This document shows positions 39,289-49,691 of a stretch of DNA of 64,000 bases, one piece after another. The notes under the pieces were generated by a model. That model did no database searches and was not told the origin of the DNA. It saw nothing but the letters and a program-made list of their open reading frames with translations. Each line of letters opens with the position of its first letter. Positions within the stretch are counted from its first letter, which is position 1. The DNA is from Yersinia artesiana (GTDB lineage Bacteria; Pseudomonadota; Gammaproteobacteria; Enterobacterales; Enterobacteriaceae). Location: assembly GCF_902726545.1 (NCBI RefSeq), contig NZ_CACVAD010000002.1:1-64000 (forward strand), in the 5' to 3' direction. A program made the position numbers and the translations under genes.

Positions 39289-39310
39289 TTGGTGACATTT
39301 ATCACAAAAT
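39289..39310. promoter_or_regulatory. CRP-cAMP binding site
   Basis: The core ggtga-cattta-tcaca matches the CRP consensus tgtga-N6-tcaca with one mismatch. It lies between the two NagC-like operators in the divergent nagB/nagE region. Confidence 0.7.
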
Positions 39311-39321
39311 AGGGGGTTTTA

Positions 39322-39343
39322 ATTTGCGTTACGAAATAAATTT
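39322..39343. promoter_or_regulatory. NagC-like operator near nagE
   Basis: The dyad attt-g-cg-tta-cg-aaat fits the general NagC operator form. It overlaps the expected nagE promoter region. Confidence 0.5.
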
Positions 39344-39488
39344 TTTACACTCCGGAATGAGTCATTTATATCGTGAATAAATAGCGTGCCGTAAATAAAT
39401 AAAGATGTGCCATGCGTTTTTCTAAAAGGTAGTGAATCAAATAAATAAACTACTTAAAGGGTCCGATATCGGACGAATAGGGGGAAAG

Positions 39489-41522
39489 GTGAATATTCTT
39501 AGTTACTTGCAAAAAGTGGGTCGGGCTTTGATGGTACCTGTGGCCACACTGCCTGCAGCCGCGATATTGATGGGTGTGGGCTACTGGATAGACCCAGTCA
39601 GCTGGGGTGGTGATAATGCGCTAGCGGCATTGTTTATCAAGTCTGGTGCCGCCATCATCGATAATATGTCCGTGCTGTTCGCCATTGGTGTGGCTTATGG
39701 TATGTCAAAAGATAAAGATGGTGCTGCTGCATTGACCGGCTTTGTTGGCTTCCTGGTGTTGACGACGCTATGTTCGCCAGCCGCGGTTTCGATGATTCAA
39801 AAGATCCCGGTTGATCAGGTTCCTGCTGCCTTCGGCAAAATCAACAACCAGTTCGTGGGTATCCTGGTAGGTATCATTTCAGCTGAGTTGTACAACCGCT
39901 TCAGCGGCGTTGAATTGCCAAAAGCTCTCTCCTTCTTCAGTGGCCGCCGTCTGGTTCCGATTCTGACGTCTTTCCTGATGATCGTGGTTGCCTTTATTCT
40001 GATGTACGTTTGGCCACTGATTTATAACGCATTGGTGACTTTCGGCGAATACATCAAAGATATGGGTTCTGTGGGTGCAGGTATTTATGCCTTCTTCAAC
40101 CGCTTACTGATCCCAGTCGGCCTGCATCACGCCTTGAACTCAGTGTTCTGGTTTGACGTTGCCGGTATTAACGATATCCCTAACTTCCTGGGTGGCCAAC
40201 AGTCTATCGATAGCGGTAAAGCGGTTGTCGGTATCACCGGCCGTTATCAGGCAGGTTTCTTCCCAATCATGATGTTTGGTTTACCTGGTGCTGCGCTGGC
40301 GATTTATCACTGTGCGCGTCCGGAAAACAGAGCAAAAGTGGCCGGTATCATGTTGGCGGGGGCATTCGCTGCCTTCTTCACCGGTATCACTGAACCACTT
40401 GAATTCTCCTTCATGTTCGTTGCCCCTGTGTTGTACTTTATCCACGCCGTACTGACCGGGATTTCTGTGTTCATTGCCGCCAGTATGCATTGGATTGCAG
40501 GCTTTGGTTTCAGCGCCGGTCTGGTGGATATGGTGTTGTCTTCCCGCAACCCGCTGGCGACACACTGGTACATGCTGATCCCACAAGGTCTGGTGTTCTT
40601 CGCGATTTACTACGTGGTATTCCGTTTCACCATCAAGAAATTCAACTTGCTGACTCCAGGCCGTGAACTGGCGGTTGAAGGTAGTGAAGAAGATGGTTAT
40701 GACGTCAATGTGGATAAAACTCCAGAAGTTAACGAAAGCGAAATTAATGGTCTGGCGCGTCGTTACATTGGAGCCATCGGCGGCTCAGATAACCTGACAG
40801 GGATTGATGCATGTATCACCCGTCTGCGTTTGAACGTTAAAGATTCTGCCTTGGTGAATGACGGTATTGCCAAACGCTTAGGTGCTTCTGGTGTTATTCG
40901 TCTGAACAAACAAAGTGTGCAAGTCATCGTCGGTACTCGTGCGGAACTGATTGCTTCGGCAATGCGTAACGTGTTGGCCGGTGGCCCGGTTCCTGCAGCA
41001 AGCGGCACGACAGCTCCTGCTGCGACCAAGCCTCAGGCTGTCATTAACACCGCGAAAGCCGCCTCATTGGTATTGGTTTCTCCAATTACCGGCGATGTGG
41101 TTGCTTTGGAAGAGGTTCCTGATGAAGCCTTTGCCAGCAAAGCTGTCGGTGAGGGGATTGCCATCCGCCCAACGGATAAAACTGTGGTTGCTCCGGCAAA
41201 CGGCACCATCGTAAAAATCTTCAACACTGACCATGCTTTCTGCCTGGAAACGGAAACCGGCGCTGAAATTGTGGTGCATATCGGGATCGATACGGTGAAA
41301 CTGAACGGCCAGGGCTTTGCACGTCTGGTTGAAGAAGGTGCCACTGTGGTTGCTGGTCAACCGGTGCTTGAGCTGGACTTGGCTTACCTGAATGCGAATG
41401 CGCGCTCAATGATTAGCCCAGTTGTCGTCAGTAATATTGATGATTATGCCGGTATCTCGGTGTTGGCGGGTGGTTCGGTGGTGGCCGGTCAAAGCCAGTT
41501 ATTTGAGATTCAAAGCAAATAA
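39489..41522 (+). CDS. nagE: N-acetylglucosamine PTS transporter NagE (EIICBA)
   Basis: From the GTG at 39489 (ribosome-binding site 'aggggg') the protein has 677 residues and starts 'MNILSYLQKVGRALMVP', like E. coli NagE. EIIC membrane part (about 1-380), EIIB with phospho-Cys442 ('DACITRLRL'), EIIA with phospho-His597 ('VVHIGIDTV'). It imports and phosphorylates GlcNAc. Another GTG at 39432 with 'aaaggt' would add 19 residues and cannot be excluded. Confidence 0.95.
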   Translation: MNILSYLQKVGRALMVPVATLPAAAILMGVGYWIDPVSWGGDNALAALFIKSGAAIIDNMSVLFAIGVAYGMSKDKDGAAALTGFVGFLVLTTLCSPAAVSMIQKIPVDQVPAAFGKINNQFVGILVGIISAELYNRFSGVELPKALSFFSGRRLVPILTSFLMIVVAFILMYVWPLIYNALVTFGEYIKDMGSVGAGIYAFFNRLLIPVGLHHALNSVFWFDVAGINDIPNFLGGQQSIDSGKAVVGITGRYQAGFFPIMMFGLPGAALAIYHCARPENRAKVAGIMLAGAFAAFFTGITEPLEFSFMFVAPVLYFIHAVLTGISVFIAASMHWIAGFGFSAGLVDMVLSSRNPLATHWYMLIPQGLVFFAIYYVVFRFTIKKFNLLTPGRELAVEGSEEDGYDVNVDKTPEVNESEINGLARRYIGAIGGSDNLTGIDACITRLRLNVKDSALVNDGIAKRLGASGVIRLNKQSVQVIVGTRAELIASAMRNVLAGGPVPAASGTTAPAATKPQAVINTAKAASLVLVSPITGDVVALEEVPDEAFASKAVGEGIAIRPTDKTVVAPANGTIVKIFNTDHAFCLETETGAEIVVHIGIDTVKLNGQGFARLVEEGATVVAGQPVLELDLAYLNANARSMISPVVVSNIDDYAGISVLAGGSVVAGQSQLFEIQSK

Positions 41523-41590
41523 TCGGCTTAAGGCTGACGGTGAAAAGGGACTGCTGTCCTGAATAATCGATTTAACTTTTAGCCGAACCC

Positions 41591-41622
41591 ACGGGAAGAG
41601 AGCAATCTCTTCCCGTTTTTTG
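41591..41622 (+). terminator. Terminator of nagE
   Basis: acgggaagag / ctcttcccgt is a 10-bp perfect stem with a 6-base loop and a T tract, between nagE and glnS. Confidence 0.9.
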
Positions 41623-41714
41623 TTTTGTTTGCTGTAACAAACGGTTGTTTCCGGGCCGGGCTTGTTGGATTATATGCGGTTATATTTGTTGCGTTTGCAT
41701 TGAGGAATAGAACA

Positions 41715-43382
41715 ATGAGTGAGGCAGAAGCCCGCCCAAGTAATTTTATCCGTCAGATCATTGACGAAGATTTAGCCAGCGGCAAACACACGTCGGTTCA
41801 TACCCGCTTCCCACCGGAGCCAAACGGCTACTTGCATATTGGCCATGCGAAGTCTATTTGCCTGAACTTTGGTATTGCCCAAGACTATCAAGGGCAATGC
41901 AATCTGCGTTTTGACGACACCAACCCAGTGAAAGAAGATGTGGAGTTCGTGGAGTCAATTAAACGCGACGTAGAGTGGCTAGGCTTCACCTGGAGCGGTG
42001 ATGTACGTTACTCCTCAGACTATTTTGACCAATTGTACCAGTACGCTGTAGAGCTGATTAACAAGGGCCTGGCGTATGTTGATGAATTAACGCCTGAGCA
42101 GATGCGCGAATATCGCGGCACGTTGACTGCGCCGGGTAAAAATAGCCCATATCGCGACCGCAGTGTGGAAGAGAATCTGGCGCTGTTTGAAAAAATGCGT
42201 GCCGGTGGCTTTGCTGAAGGCACCGCATGCTTGCGCGCAAAAATTGACATGGCGTCACCGTTTATTGTGATGCGTGATCCGGTGTTGTACCGCATTAAAT
42301 TTGCCGAACATCACCAGTCTGGCAACAAGTGGTGCATCTACCCGATGTATGACTTCACCCATTGCATTTCTGATGCGATTGAAGGGATTACACATTCACT
42401 TTGTACTTTGGAGTTCCAGGATAACCGTCGCTTGTATGATTGGGTGCTGGATAATATCTCTATTGAATGCCATCCACGTCAGTATGAGTTCTCTCGTCTG
42501 AATCTCGAATACTCCATTATGTCTAAGCGTAAGCTGAACCTACTGGTGACCGAGAAGGTCGTCGAGGGCTGGGATGACCCACGTATGCCAACCATTTCTG
42601 GCTTGCGTCGCCGTGGCTACACCGCCGCATCAATTCGTGAATTCTGCCGCCGTATCGGTGTGACCAAGCAGGATAACAATGTTGAGATGATGGCACTGGA
42701 ATCCTGTATCCGTGATGATCTGAACGAAAATGCGCCACGGGCAATGGCTGTGCTGGATCCAATCAAAGTGGTCATCGAGAACCGTGCGGCAGGGGAAGAG
42801 TGGCTGACCATGCCAAATCACCCGAATAATCCGGATATGGGCACCCGTCAGGTACCTTTTGACAGTGAGATTTATATCGATCGCGCTGATTTTCGTGAAG
42901 AAGCCAATAAGCAATACAAGCGTCTGGTGCTGGGTAAAGAAGTGCGCCTGCGTAATGCTTATGTCATCAAAGCCGAGCGTGTTGAGAAAGACGCCGAAGG
43001 TAATGTCACGACACTTTATTGCAGCTATGACGCAGAAACTTTAAACAAAGACCCTGCCGACGGCCGTAAAGTGAAAGGGGTTATCCATTGGGTTTCTGTT
43101 AAGCATGCATTGCCTGCTGAAATTCGCCTATATGACCGTTTGTTTAGTGTACCAAACCCAGCGGCGGCAGAAGACTTCTTGTCTACCATTAACCCTGAGT
43201 CTTTGATTATCCGTCAGGGCTTTGTTGAGCCAAGCCTGGCTGATGCAGTTCCAGAAAAAACTTATCAGTTTGAACGTGAAGGTTATTTCTGTGCTGATAG
43301 CCACTATTCACGCCCCGATGCGTTGGTATTTAACCGCACAGTGGGTCTGCGTGATACCTGGGCTGCTAAGGTGACTAACTAA
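41715..43382 (+). CDS. glnS: Glutaminyl-tRNA synthetase GlnS
   Basis: This 555-residue class I synthetase has '[15 protein letters not shown]' (HIGH motif) near 34-48 and 'SIMSKRKLN' (KMSKS variant) near 268-275, followed by the two beta-barrel anticodon-binding domains. It starts at the ATG at 41715 ('[15 protein letters not shown]'); 30 upstream in-frame codons overlap the nagE terminator and are leader. Its substrates, the Gln tRNAs, are encoded 9 kb upstream. Confidence 0.97.
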   Translation: MSEAEARPSNFIRQIIDEDLASGKHTSVHTRFPPEPNGYLHIGHAKSICLNFGIAQDYQGQCNLRFDDTNPVKEDVEFVESIKRDVEWLGFTWSGDVRYSSDYFDQLYQYAVELINKGLAYVDELTPEQMREYRGTLTAPGKNSPYRDRSVEENLALFEKMRAGGFAEGTACLRAKIDMASPFIVMRDPVLYRIKFAEHHQSGNKWCIYPMYDFTHCISDAIEGITHSLCTLEFQDNRRLYDWVLDNISIECHPRQYEFSRLNLEYSIMSKRKLNLLVTEKVVEGWDDPRMPTISGLRRRGYTAASIREFCRRIGVTKQDNNVEMMALESCIRDDLNENAPRAMAVLDPIKVVIENRAAGEEWLTMPNHPNNPDMGTRQVPFDSEIYIDRADFREEANKQYKRLVLGKEVRLRNAYVIKAERVEKDAEGNVTTLYCSYDAETLNKDPADGRKVKGVIHWVSVKHALPAEIRLYDRLFSVPNPAAAEDFLSTINPESLIIRQGFVEPSLADAVPEKTYQFEREGYFCADSHYSRPDALVFNRTVGLRDTWAAKVTN

Positions 43383-43407
43383 TCTAGTCCCCGGATTCAC
43401 CTTAATT

Positions 43408-43433
43408 GGCGTGGCTTAGTCCACGCCTTTTTT
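43408..43433 (+). terminator. Terminator of glnS
   Basis: ggcgtgg / ccacgcc is a 7-bp stem with a 6-base loop followed by tttttta, directly after glnS. Confidence 0.88.
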
Positions 43434-43806
43434 ATCTCTGTCTAACAGTTATTGTTAGTTTTACTAAACACGGACCTATCCTTGTAATTTTCTCTCCTTC
43501 CCGTCCTATTCTTTGGTCAATCTCAACAGATTGCATTCTTTTCTCTGCTTTGAGCGGCTATCTGTAAGTCTTTCTTAAATATTCGCTTTACGAATTAACT
43601 AAGGAAATAACCTTCTTTTATCCGGATAAAACTTCTGTTTTATTGCTTCGGCTGAAACCATTCAAGATGTCAATATGAGACTATTTCCTTTTAAAAATAT
43701 CATGTTATGCATTGTTTTTTAAGCTTTTGTGAACTCTGTAATATTTTTTCACAGTTATGTGCTCGTTGTCATATTTTGAATAATTAGCTTCATTTTTGAT
43801 TGATAA

Positions 43807-43819
43807 TTCGCGTCGCGAA
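43807..43819. promoter_or_regulatory. Candidate NagC operator upstream of chiP
   Basis: ttcgcg t cgcgaa is a perfect dyad flanked by AT-rich arms (aat ... aaaat). NagC represses chiP in E. coli, and the CG-N3-CG core resembles the site at nagE. Confidence 0.45.
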
Positions 43820-43996
43820 AAATAGTCTGTATTCCAGCAGCAACCTCCGCGAGTGTGTATTTAGAAAGCGAAGTTTGTTTTTTTAATGAGCAATTGCTGG
43901 TGGAGGTTTCTTCCCAGCAAAACTTTACCCACTAGGGTTTTTTGAGGCTAAACCTGTGAGCTGTGGTGGACACAGGGACGGCACTTTAAATGTGAT

Positions 43997-44011
43997 GTCA
44001 AAGAGGAATTT
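43997..44011 (+). promoter_or_regulatory. ChiX small-RNA target over the chiP ribosome-binding site
   Basis: The 15 bases gtcaaagaggaattt include the chiP Shine-Dalgarno (agagga). They are complementary to the seed of the E. coli/Salmonella sRNA ChiX (aaattcctctttgac, from memory). Pairing would block chiP translation until chitooligosaccharide mRNA decoys titrate ChiX. Confidence 0.75.
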
Positions 44012-44017
44012 TTTCAT

Positions 44018-45421
44018 ATGGTTACGCACGGTGCTAAACGTAAAACATTAGCGCTCGCAGTCGCGGGTGCATTGTTAGGAACGGGGTTTATGGTAGCCCC
44101 AGAGGCCAAGGCAGAAGGCTTTGTTGATGATTCATCACTGACGGGTGGTATTTACTATTGGCAGCGTCAGCGTGACCGTAAGGATTTAACGCCAGGTAGC
44201 GCAGAGTATGGCAAGTATGTCGCTAACCTGCATCACTCCACATTTAACGCCAACCTGGACTTCTCTTCCGGTTATGCCGCAGATATGTTCGGTATCGACT
44301 TAGCGGCTTTCGGCGCGGTTGAAATGACCAACAGTGGCCCTGCTGCACCAAACGAAATTGGTTTCAGTGATGCCAAAACCCGTTGGGACGAAAAATGGAC
44401 CGGCGATAAGAGTGGTGTGAGTATTTACAAAGCCGCAGCCAAATTCAAATTAGGTGATTTCTGGGCGCGTGGTGGTTATATCCAACCCACTGGTCAGACC
44501 CTGCTAGCCCCACACTGGAGCTTTATGCCGGGCACCTATCGCGGTGCTGAAGGTGGTGCGAAATTTGATTTTGATACGGCGGGCGCACTGTCCATGTCAT
44601 ACATGTGGACTGATGAATATAAAGCGCCGTGGTATCAGAATATGTACAACTTCCGTCAAGCTGATGGTAAAACTGGTATCAGTTATCTGCACTCAATTGG
44701 CGCTAAATATGACTTTAAAAACAAGCTAGTACTGGAAGCAGCATTCGGTCAAGCCAAAGATTACATGGACCAATACTTTGCGAAAGCCTCTTATGCTTTC
44801 CCGGTGGCGGGTAATGATCTGCGAACGTCTTATCAGTTCTACGGTGCGAAAGACAAAGTTGATGGCGGCTTCAAAGATGTTAATGACGTCTATGACGGTC
44901 TTGCCTGGTTGCAAGCATTGACTCTGGGTTATACCACCGGGCCATTTGATTTGCGTCTGGAAGGTACCTGGGCCAAAGCTGACGGCAACCAAGGCTACTT
45001 CTTGCAACGTATGACTCCGGGCTATGCCACTTCCAATGGTCGCTTAGACGTGTGGTGGGATTCGCGCTCTGACTTTAACGCCAACGGTGAAAAAGCGTTG
45101 TTTGGTGGCGTGATGTATGACCTGAAAAACTGGAATTTGGCCGGTTGGTCAGTCGGAACTTCCTATGCTTATGGTTGGGATGCCAAACCAAGCACCAATC
45201 CAATTTATGACCAAAATACCCGTTTGAAAGAATCTGCATGGAACTTTGACATTCTTTACACCCTGCAAGAAGGCCGTGCGAAAGGCACATTATTCAAACT
45301 GCATTACACCATGTACGACAACCACACCAACATCCCAAGCTATGGTGGCGGTTTCGGCAACGTATTCCAGGATGAAAAAGACGTTAAATTCATCGTGATT
45401 GCGCCATTTACGATCTTCTGA
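44018..45421 (+). CDS. chiP: Chitooligosaccharide outer-membrane porin ChiP
   Basis: This 467-residue OprD-like chitoporin has a signal peptide ending near residue 32 ('PEAKA'). The mature barrel contains '[21 protein letters not shown]' and ends '[10 protein letters not shown]' with a C-terminal Phe, as outer-membrane porins do. It lets chitobiose and chitotriose into the periplasm. It is the first gene of chiP-chiQ-chb. Confidence 0.95.
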   Translation: MVTHGAKRKTLALAVAGALLGTGFMVAPEAKAEGFVDDSSLTGGIYYWQRQRDRKDLTPGSAEYGKYVANLHHSTFNANLDFSSGYAADMFGIDLAAFGAVEMTNSGPAAPNEIGFSDAKTRWDEKWTGDKSGVSIYKAAAKFKLGDFWARGGYIQPTGQTLLAPHWSFMPGTYRGAEGGAKFDFDTAGALSMSYMWTDEYKAPWYQNMYNFRQADGKTGISYLHSIGAKYDFKNKLVLEAAFGQAKDYMDQYFAKASYAFPVAGNDLRTSYQFYGAKDKVDGGFKDVNDVYDGLAWLQALTLGYTTGPFDLRLEGTWAKADGNQGYFLQRMTPGYATSNGRLDVWWDSRSDFNANGEKALFGGVMYDLKNWNLAGWSVGTSYAYGWDAKPSTNPIYDQNTRLKESAWNFDILYTLQEGRAKGTLFKLHYTMYDNHTNIPSYGGGFGNVFQDEKDVKFIVIAPFTIF

Positions 45422-45481
45422 TTTTTCCCCTTTTGATTGCCATCCCCGGCCGCTGTGCCGGGGACATAATGGAGTGCCACC

Positions 45482-45808
45482 ATGAAAAAAGTCCTTTTTA
45501 TCATCGCCGCAGTCATGGGATTAAGTGCTTGTGCCCCACAAACTCCCGTCCAGCCGGAAGACAGCAAACTTAAGCAAGCATACAGCGCTTGTATCAATGC
45601 CAGCGAAGGTCAACCAGAAAGGCTGATCCCTTGCAAAGCGGTGCTCAACGTCTTGAAACAAGAGAAAGCGCATCAAGCCTTTACCGACAAAGAAACAGTA
45701 CGAGTGTTGGATTACCAGCGTTGTATTGATGCGGCCCACACTGGCAATGGTCAGGCCTATGACGCGCAGTGCGGCAAACTTTGGCAAGAAATTCGCAACA
45801 ATAATTGA
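45482..45808 (+). CDS. chiQ: Lipoprotein ChiQ
   Basis: This 108-residue lipoprotein has signal 'MGLSAC' and lipidated C17. Four further Cys may form disulfides in the periplasm. It is conserved downstream of chiP (YbfN in E. coli). Its role is unclear, and it is probably co-transcribed with chiP and chb. Confidence 0.9.
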   Translation: MKKVLFIIAAVMGLSACAPQTPVQPEDSKLKQAYSACINASEGQPERLIPCKAVLNVLKQEKAHQAFTDKETVRVLDYQRCIDAAHTGNGQAYDAQCGKLWQEIRNNN

Positions 45809-45915
45809 TTTAACGATAATTTATTTAACAACAATTGATCTAACAATAATTCTGTCAGCGGCAATACTTCAGTAGCGACTTTGGCAGCGGTTATTCATTA
45901 TGGATGAGGTTAGTG

Positions 45916-48591
45916 ATGAACAAATTCAGATTAAATGCGCTAGCGGTGATCACCGCAACCTTTGGCTTGATGGGCGCTGCCCATGCAGATGCCACCAACC
46001 AACAGATTGTTGATCAACTCAGCGCTTTGAAAGTTAACTACAAAGTGTTGGATAACCGCGCTGCTGAAAATGGCGTAGATTGTGCCAGGTTGGGAGCTGA
46101 CTGGGCATCATGTAATAAAGTATTGATTACTCTGACCAATACCGGGGATGAGATCAAAGGCCAGGACTGGGCCATTTACTTCCATAGTATTCGTCAAATT
46201 CTCACCGTAGATAATGATCAGTTTAAAATTACTCACCTGACGGGTGATCTACATAAAATTGAACCTACCGCCAAATTTACTGGTTTCCCTGCTAATCAGG
46301 CGGTTGAAATCCCGATCACCGGCGAATACTGGCAGTTATTTGCCACCGACTTTATGCCGCGCTGGTATGCCACTTCGGGTGATGCAAAACCAAAAGTTCT
46401 GAAAAGTACTGATACTGAAGATATTAATGAATATCTGACTCAGTTTACGGGCGATCAGTGGAAACGTACTAAGGACGACAATAACGTATTAATGACGCCG
46501 GAATCTCGCTTCGTCAAAAATGAGGCGGTAAAAACACTGGCGGCGGCTAACCTGCGCGGGCAGATTATTCCGACACCAATGGAAGTGAAGGTTCATCAAC
46601 AAGATGCTGACTTGAGCCAAGGTGTGGCGCTTGACCTGAGCACTTTATCCAAACCGGCTGCCGAGGCGGCGCAGCAGCGCTTTGAATTACTTGGCTTGAA
46701 GTTGGCTCCAACGGGGTTCCCGATTAAAACCTTAATTCAGCCGTCTGCCTTCAAAGGTGACTTAGCCGTCTCAGGGGCATATGAGCTGAAAATCGGTGAA
46801 AAGGGCGCGCAAGTCATTGGTTTTGACCCGGCAGGTGTGTTTTACGGCCTGCAATCTATTCTTTCTTTAGTCCCGACTGATGGCAGCCAGAAGATTGCGA
46901 CATTGGATGCCAAAGATGCGCCACGCTTTGAATACCGTGGTGTTTTTCTGGATGTCGGGCGTAACTTCAAAACTAAAGATGCAGTATTGCGTTTGCTCGA
47001 TCAGATGGCCGCTTACAAACTGAACAAATTCCACTTCCATCTGAGTGATGATGAAGGCTGGCGTATTGAAATCCCCGGCCTGCCAGAACTGACCGATGTG
47101 GGCAGCAAACGTTGCCACGATTTAACGGAAAATACCTGCTTACTGCCACAATTAGGTTCTGGCCCGGATAGCACTAATTTGGGTTCCGGTCACTTTACCC
47201 GTGATGATTACATCGACATTTTGAAGTACGCCAAAGCCCGCCAAATTGAGGTCATTCCTGAGATTGATATGCCCGCCCACGCGCGTGCGGCGGTGGTCTC
47301 GATGGAAGCTCGTTACAATAATTTGATGAAGCAGGGTAAGGAAAAAGAAGCCAACGAGTTCCGCCTGGTTGACCCGACAGATGATTCCAACACCACTTCT
47401 GTTCAGTTCTATGAGCGCAAAAGTTATCTCAACCCGTGTCTGGATTCGTCTAAACGTTTTGTCGACAAAGTGATCGGCGAAATGGCTCAAATGCACAAAG
47501 AGGCGGGTATGCCGCTGAACACTTGGCATTTTGGCGGTGACGAGGCGAAAAATATTCGTCTGGGGGCGGGCTTCCAGGACAAAAATGGCACGATTGAGCC
47601 GGGTAAAGGCATTATTGATAAGAGTGTTGAAGATAAGCCGTGGGCCAAATCACAAGTTTGCCAGGATATGGTCAAGCAAGGAAAAATTCAGGATGTTGAG
47701 CACCTTTCCAGCCACTTTGCTATTGAAGTCAGCAAACTGGTGAATGCTCATGGCATTGAAAAAATGCAAGCCTGGCAAGACGGTCTTAAAGATGCCAAGT
47801 CGTCGAAAGACTTCGCCACCAAACGGGTGGGCGTTAACTTCTGGGATACCCTCTATTGGGGCGGAGCCGATTCAATCAATGATTGGGCCAATAAAGGCTA
47901 TGAAGTGGTCGCGTCGAATCCGGATTATGTCTATTTCGACATGCCATATGAAGTTAACCCAAATGAGCGCGGTTATTACTGGGCCACTCGCTTCAGCGAC
48001 GAAGCTAAAGTCTTTAGTTTCGCGCCGGATAACATGCCACAAAATGCGGAAACATCAGTCGACCGTGACGGTAATCATTTCAGTGCTAAAAGTGATAAAC
48101 CCTGGCCGGGTGTGCACGGTATTTCCGGTCAATCGTGGAATGAAACAGTGCGCACTGATGAGCAGATGGAATACATGATTTTCCCTCGTGTATTACCACT
48201 GGCCGAACGTGCCTGGCATCGTGCGTCTTGGGAGCAGGATTATAAAGCCGGTCGCGAATACAAAGGTGGTGAAACGCACATGGTTGACACCAAGGCGTTG
48301 AGTACCGATTGGCAGCGTTTTGCCAACATCATGGGGCAACGCGAATTAGCAAAACTGGATAAAGCCGGGGTGTCTTACCGCTTACCGATTCCGGGAGCCC
48401 GCGTTGTCGCAGGGGTGCTGGAAGCTAACATCTCCTTGCCGGGGCTGATAATTGAGTATTCCACCGATGGTGGTAAGCAATGGCAGAAATATGATGCCAA
48501 AACACAACCTAAAGTTAGTGGTGATGTGTTGATTCGTTCCACCAGCCCGGATGGCAAACGTAGTAGTCGTGCGGAGCCGGTTAAAGTCTGA
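45916..48591 (+). CDS. chb: Chitobiase / beta-N-acetylhexosaminidase Chb (GH20)
   Basis: This 891-residue periplasmic enzyme has a signal peptide ending 'GAAHA' (residue 24). Domains in order: N-terminal carbohydrate-binding-like (about 28-185), GH20b (about 215-330), catalytic GH20 barrel with D542-E543 in 'HFGGDEAKN', and a C-terminal beta domain (about 815-890). The ATG at 45916 has 'gagg' upstream. It splits chitobiose to GlcNAc for NagE. E. coli lacks it at this place; Serratia has the same chiPQ-chitobiase order. Confidence 0.95.
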   Translation: MNKFRLNALAVITATFGLMGAAHADATNQQIVDQLSALKVNYKVLDNRAAENGVDCARLGADWASCNKVLITLTNTGDEIKGQDWAIYFHSIRQILTVDNDQFKITHLTGDLHKIEPTAKFTGFPANQAVEIPITGEYWQLFATDFMPRWYATSGDAKPKVLKSTDTEDINEYLTQFTGDQWKRTKDDNNVLMTPESRFVKNEAVKTLAAANLRGQIIPTPMEVKVHQQDADLSQGVALDLSTLSKPAAEAAQQRFELLGLKLAPTGFPIKTLIQPSAFKGDLAVSGAYELKIGEKGAQVIGFDPAGVFYGLQSILSLVPTDGSQKIATLDAKDAPRFEYRGVFLDVGRNFKTKDAVLRLLDQMAAYKLNKFHFHLSDDEGWRIEIPGLPELTDVGSKRCHDLTENTCLLPQLGSGPDSTNLGSGHFTRDDYIDILKYAKARQIEVIPEIDMPAHARAAVVSMEARYNNLMKQGKEKEANEFRLVDPTDDSNTTSVQFYERKSYLNPCLDSSKRFVDKVIGEMAQMHKEAGMPLNTWHFGGDEAKNIRLGAGFQDKNGTIEPGKGIIDKSVEDKPWAKSQVCQDMVKQGKIQDVEHLSSHFAIEVSKLVNAHGIEKMQAWQDGLKDAKSSKDFATKRVGVNFWDTLYWGGADSINDWANKGYEVVASNPDYVYFDMPYEVNPNERGYYWATRFSDEAKVFSFAPDNMPQNAETSVDRDGNHFSAKSDKPWPGVHGISGQSWNETVRTDEQMEYMIFPRVLPLAERAWHRASWEQDYKAGREYKGGETHMVDTKALSTDWQRFANIMGQRELAKLDKAGVSYRLPIPGARVVAGVLEANISLPGLIIEYSTDGGKQWQKYDAKTQPKVSGDVLIRSTSPDGKRSSRAEPVKV

Positions 48592-48682
48592 TTATTGCTG
48601 TCAAAGTGCTGTGTCTGATGTTATCTCCTGTTTGCTGAGGTTTAGGTAAACAACATTAAGTGAAGTTGAGTTGATGGTTTTC

Positions 48683-48708
48683 CCCCGGCAAGTCCGGGGT
48701 TTTTTTTG
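48683..48708 (+). terminator. Terminator of the chiP-chiQ-chb operon
   Basis: ccccgg / ccgggg with a 5-base loop is followed by eight or more T. Confidence 0.9.
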
Positions 48709-48709
48709 C

Positions 48710-48745
48710 TTTGAATTTATGCAGGTATTTGAATTTATGCTGGTA
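48710..48745. repeat. Two tandem 18-base copies between chb and fur
   Basis: tttgaatttatgcaggta is followed directly by tttgaatttatgctggta, one mismatch. It lies between two convergent transcription units and has no apparent function. Confidence 0.75.
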
Positions 48746-48876
48746 GTAATAGGGTATAAATAAGAATGACCACCTAACTTGGCGCTCGGATTACTGAGCG
48801 GGAAAGGCGGCCATCTTGCAGGTTGTTTATTTCAGCAGCGCTTAAAATCTTTATAAGTCAACGCGATAAAACTAAA

Positions 48877-49323
48877 TTATCTTTTATCGTGCGCAGATTC
48901 ATTTTCACGGCAATCGCCGCTTTCACAGTGGCCGTACAGATACAGACTGTGATTGGTCAGCTTGATGCCATGTTGTTTAGCAATTTCACGTTGAAGCGAT
49001 TCAATGGATTCATTACTAAATTCGATCACTTTGCCGCAATCCAGACAAATCAGGTGATCGTGATGATGTTGCTGCGTCAGCTCAAAGACTGATTTGCCGC
49101 CTTCGAAATTATGGCGGGTAACAATACCGGCATCATCAAACTGGTTCAGCACACGGTAAACCGTCGCCAGGCCAATTTCTTCACCGATATCGATCAGCTT
49201 TTTATAAAGATCTTCCGCGCTGACGTGATGGCACGCCGGATCTTGCAACACTTCCAGAATCTTAAGCCGGGGCAGTGTTACTTTAAGGCCTGCGTTTTTT
49301 AAGGCTTTGTTGTTGTCAGTCAT
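48877..49323 (-). CDS. fur: Ferric uptake regulator Fur
   Basis: This 148-residue regulator starts 'MTDNNKALKNAGLKVTLPRLKILEVLQ'-like, with a winged helix (about 10-80) and a C-terminal dimerisation/metal part containing 'QHHHDHLICLDCGKVIEF' (zinc Cys pair and metal His). With Fe2+ it represses iron-uptake genes. It is convergent with chb, and fldA lies upstream on the same strand. Confidence 0.97.
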   Translation of the reverse strand: MTDNNKALKNAGLKVTLPRLKILEVLQDPACHHVSAEDLYKKLIDIGEEIGLATVYRVLNQFDDAGIVTRHNFEGGKSVFELTQQHHHDHLICLDCGKVIEFSNESIESLQREIAKQHGIKLTNHSLYLYGHCESGDCRENESAHDKR

Positions 49324-49407
49324 GCGGATTCAGTCCTGTTACTATCGATTCAAATTAAGGCTGTTCAGCCTATGACATCCGTGGCGCAATATTCTCAATT
49401 GCGTCTC

Positions 49408-49413
49408 ATTATA
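49408..49413 (-). promoter_or_regulatory. -10 box of the fur promoter
   Basis: On the minus strand TATAAT stands about 85 bases before the fur ATG. A weak -35 (ttttca) is found 17 bases upstream. Confidence 0.6.
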
Positions 49414-49640
49414 GAACTGCTAGCCCCAAATGAAAACCGTGGTTGTTAACAAAGATATAATTGCACACTTTGCCCGATTAATCATGCAATGTATTGATGA
49501 ATGGGATTACTGCATCATTTAAGTATATGACTGCAAAATATAAGGTTACAAATTTGTAGCGGAATATTTTCATTTTGCACGGAGGAAGATGCGGATCTGT
49601 GGGCGGCTTAACAGAGTATGGCTGCAGGCGAGAAAGTAAC

Positions 49641-49680
49641 GGAAACGCGTGGCAATATTAAATTTTACCCTCGCGTTTCC
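49641..49680 (-). terminator. Hairpin downstream of fldA
   Basis: ggaaacgcg / cgcgtttcc is a 9-bp perfect stem with a 22-base AT-rich loop, starting 12 bases after the fldA stop. It lacks a T run, so it may only partly terminate. Confidence 0.5.
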
Positions 49681-49691
49681 GGCACGACAAA

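Larger units (their letters stand above)
43434..44017. other. Long upstream region and leader of chiP
   Basis: About 580 AT-rich bases with no gene. It holds the chiP promoter, a perfect TTCGCG-T-CGCGAA palindrome (43807-43819) and the ChiX-complementary ribosome-binding region next to the ATG. The leader between about 43830 and 43920 can also fold, with acctcc and ggaggt segments. TGTGA-like motifs near 43728 lack a proper partner for CRP. Confidence 0.5.
49324..49691. other. fur upstream region
   Basis: About 370 bases between fldA and fur. It holds the fur promoter (49408-49413) and the fldA terminator hairpin (49641-49680). A complete Fur box was not convincing, although gcaattgagaatattg just downstream of the -10 has Fur-box character. 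No uof-like leader peptide was identified. Confidence 0.45.

Noticed and set aside
41625-41714. 30-codon extension of GlnS
   Set aside because: It overlaps the nagE terminator and is absent from known GlnS; the ATG at 41715 aligns with the family start.
43720-43765. CRP site upstream of chiP
   Set aside because: The tgtga and tcaca motifs are too far apart to form one 22-base CRP site.
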